64,000 nt of DNA, taken from contig NZ_JQKW01000009.1 of assembly GCF_000746255.1 (NCBI RefSeq), positions 1-64,000 of the forward strand, written 5' to 3'. The translations under genes and the position numbers were made by a program. Below, in pieces: positions 1 to 6,507 of the stretch. The stretch comes from Thermodesulfobacterium hydrogeniphilum. Its GTDB lineage: Bacteria > Desulfobacterota > Thermodesulfobacteria > Thermodesulfobacteriales > Thermodesulfobacteriaceae. The notes under the pieces were generated by a model. That model was given only the letters and a program-made list of their open reading frames with translations, made no database searches and was not told where the DNA came from. Numbering within the stretch: the first letter of the stretch is position 1; each line of letters begins with the position of its first letter.

Positions 1-447
1 GGTTTAAGGCCAACGATAAAGACAGTAGCAACGAGTATAGAGATGTTTAGGAAGATATTGGATGAGGCATTACCAGGTGACAATGTAGGGGTGTTATTAA
101 GGGGAGTAGGGAAGGATGATGTAGAGAGGGGGCAGGTGCTTGCGAAGCCAGGGAGTATAAAGCCACATACGAAGTTTAAGGCAGAGGTATATGTATTGAA
201 GAAGGAGGAGGGGGGTAGGCATACACCATTTTTTAATGGGTATAGGCCGCAGTTTTATTTTAGGACAACAGATGTAACAGGGGTGGTGAAGTTACCAGAG
301 GGAGTAGAGATGGTGATGCCAGGGGATAATGTAGAGTTAGAGGTTGAGTTGATAAAGCCGGTGGCATTAGAGGAGGGATTGAGGTTTGCGATTAGAGAAG
401 GTGGTAGAACAGTTGGAGCTGGTGTAGTTACAAAAATAATAGAATAA
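1..447 (+). CDS. tuf: Elongation factor Tu, C-terminal part (cut by window edge)
   Basis: GTPase that carries aminoacyl-tRNA to the ribosome; only domains 2-3 are present because the reading frame is open from base 1. The segments [33 protein letters not shown] and the tail [15 protein letters not shown] are typical of bacterial EF-Tu. An internal ATG at base 43 is not the true start. Codon use is odd: up to about base 390 every Arg is AGG (8), every Glu GAG (13) and every Lys AAG (11). The last 19 codons use AGA, GAA and AAA like the rest of the window. rpmG follows after 14 nt. Confidence 0.97.
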   Translation, partial: GLRPTIKTVATSIEMFRKILDEALPGDNVGVLLRGVGKDDVERGQVLAKPGSIKPHTKFKAEVYVLKKEEGGRHTPFFNGYRPQFYFRTTDVTGVVKLPEGVEMVMPGDNVELEVELIKPVALEEGLRFAIREGGRTVGAGVVTKIIE

Positions 448-461
448 AGGGGCATACAGAG

Positions 462-632
462 ATGGCTAAAAAAGGAGAAGCAAGGATAATTATACATCTT
501 CAGTGTACTGAATGTAAGAGGATTAATTACACTACTACTAAAAATAGACGTAATACTCCTGATAGATTAGAATTAAGAAAATATTGTCCCTGGGATAGAA
601 AACATACTATACATAAAGAAGTTAAAAAATAG
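462..632 (+). CDS. rpmG: 50S ribosomal protein L33
   Basis: A 56-residue basic protein of the large ribosomal subunit. It starts [19 protein letters not shown] and ends with [17 protein letters not shown]. The family zinc-binding Cys pairs are partly kept: C15 and C18 form a CxxC, but only a single Cys (C42) remains in the second half. It lies 14 nt after tuf and 5 nt before tRNA-Trp, the usual bacterial tuf-rpmG-trnW order. The start follows a weak purine stretch. Length is normal for L33. Confidence 0.95.
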   Translation: MAKKGEARIIIHLQCTECKRINYTTTKNRRNTPDRLELRKYCPWDRKHTIHKEVKK

Positions 633-637
633 GAGGT

Positions 638-714
638 AGGCCAGTAGCTCAACTTGGCAGAGCGTCGGACTCCAAATCCGAAGGTTGGGGGTTCAAGTCC
701 CTCCTGGCCTGCCA
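638..714 (+). tRNA. trnW: tRNA-Trp (CCA anticodon)
   Basis: A full cloverleaf can be drawn. The acceptor arm AGGCCAG pairs with CTGGCCT, the anticodon stem TCGGA/TCCGA holds loop CTCCAAA with anticodon CCA, and the T-arm contains GGTTCAAGT-like sequence. The 3' CCA is encoded. In many bacteria secE and nusG follow this tRNA; here they do not. Confidence 0.95.
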
Positions 715-804
715 TTTAAATCAAAAAGTTTCATAAATCATCTCATTTTTAAATATCAAAGCTCAATTTTATCAAAAGGTCTTTAAAAGTTATTTTAAAA
801 CTTT

Positions 805-833
805 TTGTTGCTTTTTTTGTTAAAATTTGATAT
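805..833 (+). promoter_or_regulatory. Possible promoter of the cooC-like gene
   Basis: TTGTTG at 805-810 and TGATAT at 828-833 are separated by 17 nt. The ATG at 845 lies only 11 nt beyond the -10, and no Shine-Dalgarno sequence is present, so a very short or absent leader is implied. The match to consensus is modest. Confidence 0.35.
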
Positions 834-844
834 ATTTTTTATTT

Positions 845-1597
845 ATGAAAATTGCTTTTTGTGGTAAAGGTGGAGTTGGTAAAAGTATAATAGCAGGTTT
901 CTTATCTTTAGCATTTTTAGAAAAGGGTTATACTGTATTAGCTATAGATGCTGATCCCAGTCCTCATTTAGCAAGGATCTTTGGCATCAAAGGAGAGGTT
1001 AAACCTTTAGCAGAGATGAAAGATCTTTTAATAGAAAGAGCACAAAAATCAGGAATTTATTATAATTTAAATCCTAAGGTAGAAGATCTTCCTGAAAAAT
1101 TTATGCTAAAAAAAAATGATCTTAAGTTAATGGTTTTAGGTGCTATTAGAATTGCAGGAGGAGGTTGTGCCTGTGCAGAACAAACTGTCTTAAGAAAACT
1201 TCTTACCTATTTAATTTTATCATCCAAGGAGATAGTAATTGTGGATATGGAAGCAGGAGTAGAACACTTTGGTAGAGCTTCTATAGTTCCTATGGATGCA
1301 ATTTTAGTAGTAACTACACCTTTTCAAGGAAGTATAGATACTTCAAAGCAAATTTTAAAATTGGCAAAGGATTTAAAATTGGAAAATGTTTGGATTATAG
1401 GGAATCAAATTCAGGATGAAGAAGATCAGAAATTAATTAAAAAAGAATTTAAAGAAAAAATTATAGGATGGGTTTATGAAGATTTGGAACTTAAAAAGCT
1501 GGAAAAAAGAGGAGAAGATTTTTGGAATTATAAAGGTAAAACTTTTGAAGATGTAAAAAAAATAAGAGATAAGCTTTTGAAGCTTAAAATTTGTTAA
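845..1597 (+). CDS. cooC: CooC-like nickel-insertion ATPase (MinD/ParA family)
   Basis: P-loop ATPase of the type that helps load nickel into carbon monoxide dehydrogenase. The product of the ATG start is 250 residues. The deviant Walker A motif GKGGVGKS lies at residues 7-14, and AIDADPSPHL (33-42) is the switch region. A CxC pair at C108 and C110 matches the metal-binding CxC of CooC dimers. A TTG six codons upstream is open, but ATG 845 places the Walker A at the usual N-terminal distance. No CODH gene is in the window, so the client enzyme is unknown. folE2 follows after 15 nt. Confidence is high for the ATPase family and moderate for the CooC role. Confidence 0.75.
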   Translation: MKIAFCGKGGVGKSIIAGFLSLAFLEKGYTVLAIDADPSPHLARIFGIKGEVKPLAEMKDLLIERAQKSGIYYNLNPKVEDLPEKFMLKKNDLKLMVLGAIRIAGGGCACAEQTVLRKLLTYLILSSKEIVIVDMEAGVEHFGRASIVPMDAILVVTTPFQGSIDTSKQILKLAKDLKLENVWIIGNQIQDEEDQKLIKKEFKEKIIGWVYEDLELKKLEKRGEDFWNYKGKTFEDVKKIRDKLLKLKIC

Positions 1598-1612
1598 TTT
1601 AGAGAAGATTTA

Positions 1613-2398
1613 ATGAAACTTATAGACATTCAGAACACTTCTCCTGAAGAAAAAATTCCTTTAGATAAAGTAGGAATAAAAGGGTTTAAATATCCTGTTA
1701 CAGTATTAGATAAAGAAAAGGGGTTTCAGCATACCATTGCAGAAATTAATCTTTATGTTGATTTACCTGCTAAATTTAAAGGCACTCATATGAGCCGATT
1801 TATAGAAGTGATTAATGAATTTAAGGGAGAAATACACATTAAAAATATTGAGAAAATCTTAAAAAAAATAAGACAAAAATTATCTGCTAAATCAGCACAT
1901 TTAGAGATGTATTTCCCATATTTTTTGGAAAAAAAAGCACCTGTTAGTGGTGTTTCTTCTCTTATGGAATATCAGGCTTTTATGATGGCTTCTTTTTCTT
2001 CAAGAAAAAAAGATTTGATTATAGGAGTTAAAGTTCCTGTAATGACCCTTTGCCCTTGTTCCAAAGCTATAAGTAAATATTCTGCTCATAATCAAAGGGG
2101 AATAGTAACCATAAAAGTGAGATTCAAAAAGTTTATCTGGTTAGAGGAGCTTATAGAAATTGCGGAGTTATCTGCTTCAAGCCCGGTTTATCCTCTTTTA
2201 AAAAGACCTGATGAAAAATATGTTACAGAATATTCCTATAATAATCCAAAGTTTGTGGAAGATGTGGTAAGAGGAGTAGCTAAAAAATTGTCAGAACATC
2301 CTGAAGTTATTTGGTTTGCAGTAGAGGCTGAAAATTTTGAGTCTATCCATGCTCATAATGCCTATGCTTACATAGAAAAAACAAAACATGAAAAATAA
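1613..2398 (+). CDS. folE2: GTP cyclohydrolase FolE2 (type IB)
   Basis: Converts GTP to 7,8-dihydroneopterin triphosphate, the first step toward folate and queuosine. The 261-residue protein has the FolE2 signature MTLCPCSKAISKYSAHNQRG, with the likely catalytic Cys at C147 and a second Cys at C149. The N-terminal PLDKVGIKGFKYPV and the C-terminal ENFESIHAHNAYA are also family-typical. FolE2 replaces the zinc enzyme FolE in many anaerobes and under zinc limitation. The last 11 bases overlap birA, implying translational coupling. queH in this window fits a queuosine pathway in the same cell. Confidence 0.93.
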   Translation: MKLIDIQNTSPEEKIPLDKVGIKGFKYPVTVLDKEKGFQHTIAEINLYVDLPAKFKGTHMSRFIEVINEFKGEIHIKNIEKILKKIRQKLSAKSAHLEMYFPYFLEKKAPVSGVSSLMEYQAFMMASFSSRKKDLIIGVKVPVMTLCPCSKAISKYSAHNQRGIVTIKVRFKKFIWLEELIEIAELSASSPVYPLLKRPDEKYVTEYSYNNPKFVEDVVRGVAKKLSEHPEVIWFAVEAENFESIHAHNAYAYIEKTKHEK

Positions 2399-3323
2399 GA
2401 AATTTATTATTAAGATACTGGAAAAAGCTTCAGAGCCTGTTTCTGGAGAGAGTATTGCTAAAAAACTTGGTATTTCAAGAACTGCTGTATGGAAAAATGT
2501 TCAAGCCTTGAAAAAAGAGGGCTATCAAATAGAAACCACTCACAAAGGTTATAGACTTATAAATTCACCAAATTTTATTGATGAAGAAATATTAAAGAAG
2601 CTTCCTTATAAAATTTATTATTTTAAAAAAATTTCTTCTACTATGAATGTGGCAAAGGAATTAGGAGAAAGAGGCGAAGAGGCTTTGGTTATTGCTGAAA
2701 TTCAAACATCAGGTAGAGGAAGACTTGGGAGAGTTTGGATTTCTCCTGAAGGTGGGATATGGATGAGCCTGGTTATAAAACCATCTTTTTCTTTGAAAGA
2801 AGCGTTTCTTCTTACTTATATAGCAAGTTTGGCAATTGGTTTAGCTATTAAAGAAACTACAGGCTTGAAAATAAAATTGAAATGGCCTAATGATGTACTT
2901 TATCAAAAAGAGAACGAAGAGAAAAAATTGGCTGGGGTTCTTCTTGAAATAAAAGCAGAAGTAGATCAACTTAAATATGCTGTTATAGGAATTGGTATAA
3001 ATGTAAACAATGAAATAAATTCTTTTGAACCTTTTGCTGTATCATTAAAAGAGATTTTAAAAAAAGAAATAAAAAGAGAGGACTTAATTATAGAAATTGT
3101 GCGAAAAATTCAAAAATATTTAAAAATGTCTTCTGAGAAGATTATCTCAGACTGGAAAAAATTAAGTTCAACCTTAGGTAAAGCAGTAAAAATTATTCAG
3201 CCTCAAAGAGAAATAAGAGGTTTGGCTTTTGATCTTGCTGAAGATGGAGCTTTACTTTTAAAAACAAAGGAAGGAAAAATAGAAAAAATTTATTCTGGCG
3301 ATTGTATTCATTTAAGATACTAA
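2388..3323 (+). CDS. birA: Biotin-protein ligase / biotin operon repressor BirA
   Basis: Joins biotin to the biotin carboxyl carrier protein and, in the long form, represses biotin genes. The 311 residues show an N-terminal winged helix (about 5-60, with SGESIAKKLGISRTAVWKNV), the catalytic domain with GRGRLGR (109-115) and KWPND (165-169), and a C-terminal SH3-like part ending in IEKIYSGDCIHLRY. The HTH means it is the bifunctional class. It overlaps folE2 by 11 nt and converges on rmuC with a 5-nt gap. No biotin-synthesis gene is nearby, so any operator lies outside the window. Confidence 0.94.
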   Translation: MKNKKFIIKILEKASEPVSGESIAKKLGISRTAVWKNVQALKKEGYQIETTHKGYRLINSPNFIDEEILKKLPYKIYYFKKISSTMNVAKELGERGEEALVIAEIQTSGRGRLGRVWISPEGGIWMSLVIKPSFSLKEAFLLTYIASLAIGLAIKETTGLKIKLKWPNDVLYQKENEEKKLAGVLLEIKAEVDQLKYAVIGIGINVNNEINSFEPFAVSLKEILKKEIKREDLIIEIVRKIQKYLKMSSEKIISDWKKLSSTLGKAVKIIQPQREIRGLAFDLAEDGALLLKTKEGKIEKIYSGDCIHLRY

Positions 3324-3328
3324 TTAAT

Positions 3329-4219
3329 TCAGTTTTTCAAATTTTTAAGCTTTTCAAGTTCTTTTTTAAGAGAATGAATTATTTCTTTATTTTTTTGATT
3401 GAAATTTTCAAAAGCTTTAATTTCTTTTAAAATTTGATTTAAATTTTTTTCCAACTCAAAAAGACTTGTTTCTAAAAAGCTCAAATATTTACTTATCATA
3501 TTTTCATTATAATTAACAGTAAATTTTTCAAAAAAGAACCATATAAACATCAAAACAGGAAGTAATAATTGATAAGGAACAAGAATTATATTTATTTTTT
3601 CAAGTTCTTCCATTAAACGCATTCTTAAAAAATTATATACACCATCAGGAACAGTCATAATAGCAAAACCTACAGATTTTTCATCTTTTAGATATAAGGT
3701 AATCTCTTGGGCTCTTTTTCTTATTCTTTTAATAATTTCTTTTTCTAAATAATTTGAATTTTCTTGATTTTTTAGAAGTTCAGGAGCTATAAATTTAGAA
3801 TCAATAGGAAGATATTTTTCATTTTTGAGTTTTAAAGCGAATTCTACTACGCCGTTATTAAGTTTTAGATTTTTAACTAACAAATTAGGAGGTAATAGAG
3901 CCAAAATTTCTTCTAAACATTTTTCTCCACTTATACCAGATTTTCTACTTATAAAAATAGCATTTAAAGCATTAATTTCTTCATTTATTTTTTGCAACAG
4001 ATGTTCTGTAAGGTGAAGGGTTTTAAGTTCTGTACGGATTTCTTGGAGATCTTGAAGACGTTCTTTTATAGAAAACAAAGGATTTTGTATATTTTGGAAA
4101 TATTGATTTAGCATATTAGAATTTTCTTCAACTTTGGAATGTAGATAAGAATAGCGGCTATATAGAAAAAGGAATAATAAAAAAAGAAGTACAAAAATTA
4201 ATATTTCTAATATAAGCAC
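3329..4219 (-). CDS. rmuC: RmuC-family protein (short form)
   Basis: RmuC proteins are inner-membrane-anchored coiled-coil proteins with a predicted nuclease-like fold, linked to limiting DNA inversions. This 296-residue version begins with a hydrophobic anchor (about 1-20). A coiled coil (25-90), the conserved GISGEKCLEEILALLPP and the core motif LPIDSKF follow. A second hydrophobic stretch (LLLPVLMFIWFFF) comes near residue 225. It is shorter than typical RmuC proteins because the coiled coil is reduced. The start is GTG, six nt after a TATAAT box and without a Shine-Dalgarno, so the mRNA is probably leaderless. It is the only gene of its unit. Confidence 0.85.
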   Translation of the reverse strand: MLILEILIFVLLFLLFLFLYSRYSYLHSKVEENSNMLNQYFQNIQNPLFSIKERLQDLQEIRTELKTLHLTEHLLQKINEEINALNAIFISRKSGISGEKCLEEILALLPPNLLVKNLKLNNGVVEFALKLKNEKYLPIDSKFIAPELLKNQENSNYLEKEIIKRIRKRAQEITLYLKDEKSVGFAIMTVPDGVYNFLRMRLMEELEKINIILVPYQLLLPVLMFIWFFFEKFTVNYNENMISKYLSFLETSLFELEKNLNQILKEIKAFENFNQKNKEIIHSLKKELEKLKNLKN

Positions 4220-4225
4220 AAATTT

Positions 4226-4253
4226 ATTATAAAGTTTCTCTTTATTTTTTCAA
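4226..4253 (-). promoter_or_regulatory. Promoter of rmuC, leaderless type
   Basis: Read on the minus strand: TTGAAA (4253-4248), 16 nt, TATAAT (4231-4226), then six nt to the GTG start at 4219. Transcription would start at or next to the start codon. Confidence 0.6.
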
Positions 4254-4300
4254 ATTTTTGTAAAGATATTAAATTCGTTTTTTAGAGGGAGCAAATTAAC

Positions 4301-4328
4301 TTTACAAAAATTTAAATTGTGTTATATT
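4301..4328 (+). promoter_or_regulatory. Promoter of the tRNA-Gln/Ser/Thr cluster
   Basis: TTTACA (4301-4306) and TATATT (4323-4328) with a 16-nt spacer lie 21 nt before the first tRNA. The three tRNAs are close together and could come from one transcript. Confidence 0.5.
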
Positions 4329-4349
4329 TTACAATTGAATTAGTATAAT

Positions 4350-4424
4350 TCCGGGGTCGTCTAATTGGCAGGACATGGGACTTTGGCTCCCAGAATCCTG
4401 GTTCGAATCCAGGCCCCGGAACCA
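4350..4424 (+). tRNA. trnQ: tRNA-Gln (TTG anticodon)
   Basis: The acceptor arm TCCGGGG pairs with CCCCGGA. The anticodon stem TGGGA/TCCCA encloses CTTTGGC with anticodon TTG, and the T-loop is TTCGAAT. The 3' CCA is encoded. It is the first of three tRNA genes. Confidence 0.93.
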
Positions 4425-4440
4425 TAATCTTTAAATAAAA

Positions 4441-4534
4441 GGAGGAGTGGCCGAGTGGTCGAAGGCGCTCGCCTGCTAAGCGAGTGTGCGGGCTAAAACC
4501 CGCACCGCGGGTTCGAATCCCGCCTCCTCCGCCA
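4441..4534 (+). tRNA. trnS: tRNA-Ser (GCT anticodon)
   Basis: The acceptor arm GGAGGAG pairs with CTCCTCC. The anticodon GCT sits in the loop between CTCGC and GCGAG. A long variable arm (GTGCGGGCTAAAACCCGCAC) marks a class II tRNA. The 3' CCA is encoded; length is 94 nt. Confidence 0.95.
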
Positions 4535-4546
4535 TTTTTTAAATAC

Positions 4547-4619
4547 GCCGGCGTAGCTCAATTGGCAGAGCATGGGATTTGTAATCCCAGGGTTAGGGGT
4601 TCAAGTCCCCTCGCCGGCT
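4547..4619 (+). tRNA. trnT: tRNA-Thr (TGT anticodon), CCA not encoded
   Basis: The acceptor arm GCCGGCG pairs with CGCCGGC. The anticodon stem TGGGA/TCCCA holds loop TTTGTAA with anticodon TGT. The discriminator base is T and is followed by CTTT, so unlike the two tRNAs before it the CCA end must be added enzymatically. Confidence 0.93.
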
Positions 4620-4660
4620 CTTTAATTTAAGAAATAATCAGGGTTTTCAGAAATTTATCC

Positions 4661-4680
4661 CAATCGATTTCAATCGATTT
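4661..4680 (+). repeat. Two tandem copies of a 10-bp unit downstream of tRNA-Thr
   Basis: CAATCGATTT occurs twice without a gap and is followed by the related CAGAGGATTT. The stretch 4620-4845 otherwise holds no gene; a TATAAT-like box lies near 4757. Function unknown. Confidence 0.6.
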
Positions 4681-4845
4681 CAGAGGATTTTTGGGTGCAT
4701 TTTGCAGGCAATTTTCAGGCAGAGTTCTCAGTAAATAATTTCTACTTTTCCCAGAGTATAATTTAACTTTAATATAGTCACGTCTTGAATGTTTTTAAAA
4801 CATGTTTAAACTTGAATTAAAAAAACCTTAAAAAAGAGGTAAAAG

Positions 4846-4926
4846 ATGCAAACAATTGCTCAAATTAGCATTTCAAAAGAAGAGCTAATTAATCTTATAG
4901 GAATGATCGTGGAAGGATTTCTATAA
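4846..4926 (+). CDS. Possible 26-residue peptide
   Basis: ATG is preceded by AAGAGGT at a good distance. The frame encodes MQTIAQISISKEELINLIG followed by MIVEGFL and a stop, 18 nt before the MoaE-like gene. It has no recognised family. It could be a small leader peptide, the start of a decayed gene, or chance. The support is only the ribosome-binding site and the position. Confidence 0.3.
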   Translation: MQTIAQISISKEELINLIGMIVEGFL

Positions 4927-4944
4927 AGAGAAATATAAAGAACT

Positions 4945-5304
4945 ATGGTTGTGAAAACTTATAAAGACTATATGGAAAAAAAAGAGAAGTTTATAAGAGA
5001 TTTAAAGGGAAAATTTGGATGTATATTAGAATTTCATGGTTTTGTAAGAGAATATGATCTTAAAAATGGAAAAGAAGTACCCTCCCGTGGTTTAAATATA
5101 GATAAAAAAATCTTAGAAAAATTAAAAGATATAAAAAAAGAAGCTAAAAAAAAGTTTGATCTGGTTGAGATTCTTATCTATCATAATATAGGGTTTTTAA
5201 AAATAGGAGAAAGAATTGCTTCCATAAGTGTTTTTGCAAAACATAGAGAAGAGGCTTTTTCAGCCCTTGCTTTTATTATTGATGAAATAAAAAAGTATCA
5301 TTAG
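4945..5304 (+). CDS. MoaE-like protein lacking the catalytic C-terminus
   Basis: MoaE is the large subunit of molybdopterin synthase, which inserts sulfur into precursor Z. The 119 residues keep the family core: GCILEFHGFVREYD (about 26-39), IYHNIGFLKIGE (73-84) and the FAKHREEAF His-Arg pair (91-99). The family normally continues into a lysine-rich tail around PIWKKE with catalytic Lys; here the protein stops right after DEIKKYH. The end overlaps the convergent queH by 29 nt, so the loss may come from gene packing. It may be a truncated enzyme or a MoaE-fold protein with another role. Confidence 0.6.
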   Translation: MVVKTYKDYMEKKEKFIRDLKGKFGCILEFHGFVREYDLKNGKEVPSRGLNIDKKILEKLKDIKKEAKKKFDLVEILIYHNIGFLKIGERIASISVFAKHREEAFSALAFIIDEIKKYH

Positions 5305-5869
5305 CCTTAAGTTGTCTAAGTAGTTCTTTTTTGCGTTTTTTATAATATCTTTCTTCTTCACTGAAAATACATCCACAATATCCCTGACGATAAATACCAA
5401 GTGCTATAGCTTCTTTCTGTCCCTCCTTATAGCCTTTTCTGAAATCATCATAATACAAAGGAACTTTATATTTATAGCTCAAATCTTCTGCTATAGCTTT
5501 TATCAATTCATGATCTTGATGAACGCTATAAAGAAGAGTTGAAGTAAAAGCTTCAGCTTTTATTTCTAAAGCTTTCTTAACTGTAGCTTTAAGACGCATT
5601 ATATAACATCTTTCACATCTCTTACCAGGTTTATCCCAAAGCATAAAGGTTTCCTTTACAAATTTCCTTAGACCATATTCTTTATCCCAGATAATTTCAA
5701 AATTTTTAATTTTTTGAACTTCCTCCAAAGCTCTTATTCTTTGACGAAACTCTTTATAAGGATGGATGTTAGGGTTATAAAAATAACCTACAAAAGGTAG
5801 ATTTTTTTCTCTAAAATATTTAACAAAATAAAGACTACAAGGTCCACAACAAATATGTAAAAGAATCAT
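5276..5869 (-). CDS. queH: Epoxyqueuosine reductase QueH
   Basis: Reduces epoxyqueuosine to queuosine in tRNA, the last step of the pathway; QueH is the non-homologous replacement of QueG. The 197-residue protein starts with MILLHICCGPC, the adjacent Cys pair plus Cys of this family (formerly DUF208). KRCERCYIMRL and YRQGYCGC carry the other conserved cysteines for the Fe-S cluster and metal site. FNPNIHPY-like YNPNIHPY near residue 33 is also typical. It stands alone on this strand. FolE2 in this window could feed the same pathway. Confidence 0.92.
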   Translation of the reverse strand: MILLHICCGPCSLYFVKYFREKNLPFVGYFYNPNIHPYKEFRQRIRALEEVQKIKNFEIIWDKEYGLRKFVKETFMLWDKPGKRCERCYIMRLKATVKKALEIKAEAFTSTLLYSVHQDHELIKAIAEDLSYKYKVPLYYDDFRKGYKEGQKEAIALGIYRQGYCGCIFSEEERYYKKRKKELLRQLKANDTFLFHQ

Positions 5870-5903
5870 TTTTGATACCTCTCATTAAAGCTTAATAAAA
5901 ATT

Positions 5904-5932
5904 CTTTAAAAATCAAGGATAGGCATTATAAT
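5904..5932 (+). promoter_or_regulatory. -10 box directly before the phosphatidyltransferase gene
   Basis: A perfect TATAAT at 5927-5932 lies eight nt before the ATG at 5941. The -35 is weak (CTTTAA, 17 nt upstream). No Shine-Dalgarno is present, consistent with a leaderless mRNA. Confidence 0.45.
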
Positions 5933-5940
5933 AATTTTTT

Positions 5941-6507
5941 ATGGAAATTAGACCAAAAGATATTTTTAAAATGCCCAATCTTTTAAGTTTGTATAGACTT
6001 ATATTGGCTTTTATTTTTCCGGTTCTTTGGCTAAAAAAGGTTTCTGTAAATATTCTGGTTATTTTACTTACAACAGCTATTTTAAGTGATGCTTTTGATG
6101 GAATTTTTTCCAGAATTTTTAACCAGGAAACAACCTTAGGCAAACTTCTTGATCCTATAGCTGATAAAACTTTTATTAATATGCTTTATGCTTTATTTTA
6201 TTTAGAAAATTATATCTCTTTTAAACTTTTTTTTATAATTATTTTTAGAGATATTGCTATACTTAGTGGAGCTATTTATCTATTACATAAAAATTATACT
6301 AATATTAAACCTACTATTCTTGGAAAAATTTCTACTGCTTTTCAATTATTGTTTTTGCTTGTATTTTTTATAGATTTTTTTATATATCCTTTGAATTCCT
6401 TTGTTATCGTTTGCTTTGAAAATATGGTGATATTTTTTACTTTAGCTTCCTTTTTACACTATTCTTTAGTTTTTTGGGGTATACTCAAAACTTCACCTAT
6501 TAAATGA
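5941..6507 (+). CDS. pgsA: CDP-alcohol phosphatidyltransferase (PgsA-like)
   Basis: Integral membrane enzyme that transfers a phosphatidyl group from CDP-diacylglycerol to an alcohol, most likely glycerol-3-phosphate for phosphatidylglycerol. The 188 residues carry the family signature as DGIFSR-(8)-G-KLLD-PIAD around residues 44-66; the usual Ala before Arg is Ser. PNLLSLYRLILAF at the N-terminus and several hydrophobic helices also fit. The head-group acceptor cannot be fixed from sequence. The end overlaps the convergent mtaB by 49 nt. Confidence 0.85.
   Translation: MEIRPKDIFKMPNLLSLYRLILAFIFPVLWLKKVSVNILVILLTTAILSDAFDGIFSRIFNQETTLGKLLDPIADKTFINMLYALFYLENYISFKLFFIIIFRDIAILSGAIYLLHKNYTNIKPTILGKISTAFQLLFLLVFFIDFFIYPLNSFVIVCFENMVIFFTLASFLHYSLVFWGILKTSPIK

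Noticed and set aside
827-845. TTG start six codons upstream of the CooC-like ATG
   Set aside because: It would place non-conserved residues before the Walker A; the ATG gives the normal family N-terminus.
4344-4349. TATAAT directly before tRNA-Gln as its -10 box
   Set aside because: It touches the first base of the tRNA, leaving no room for a start site; TATATT at 4323 is better placed.
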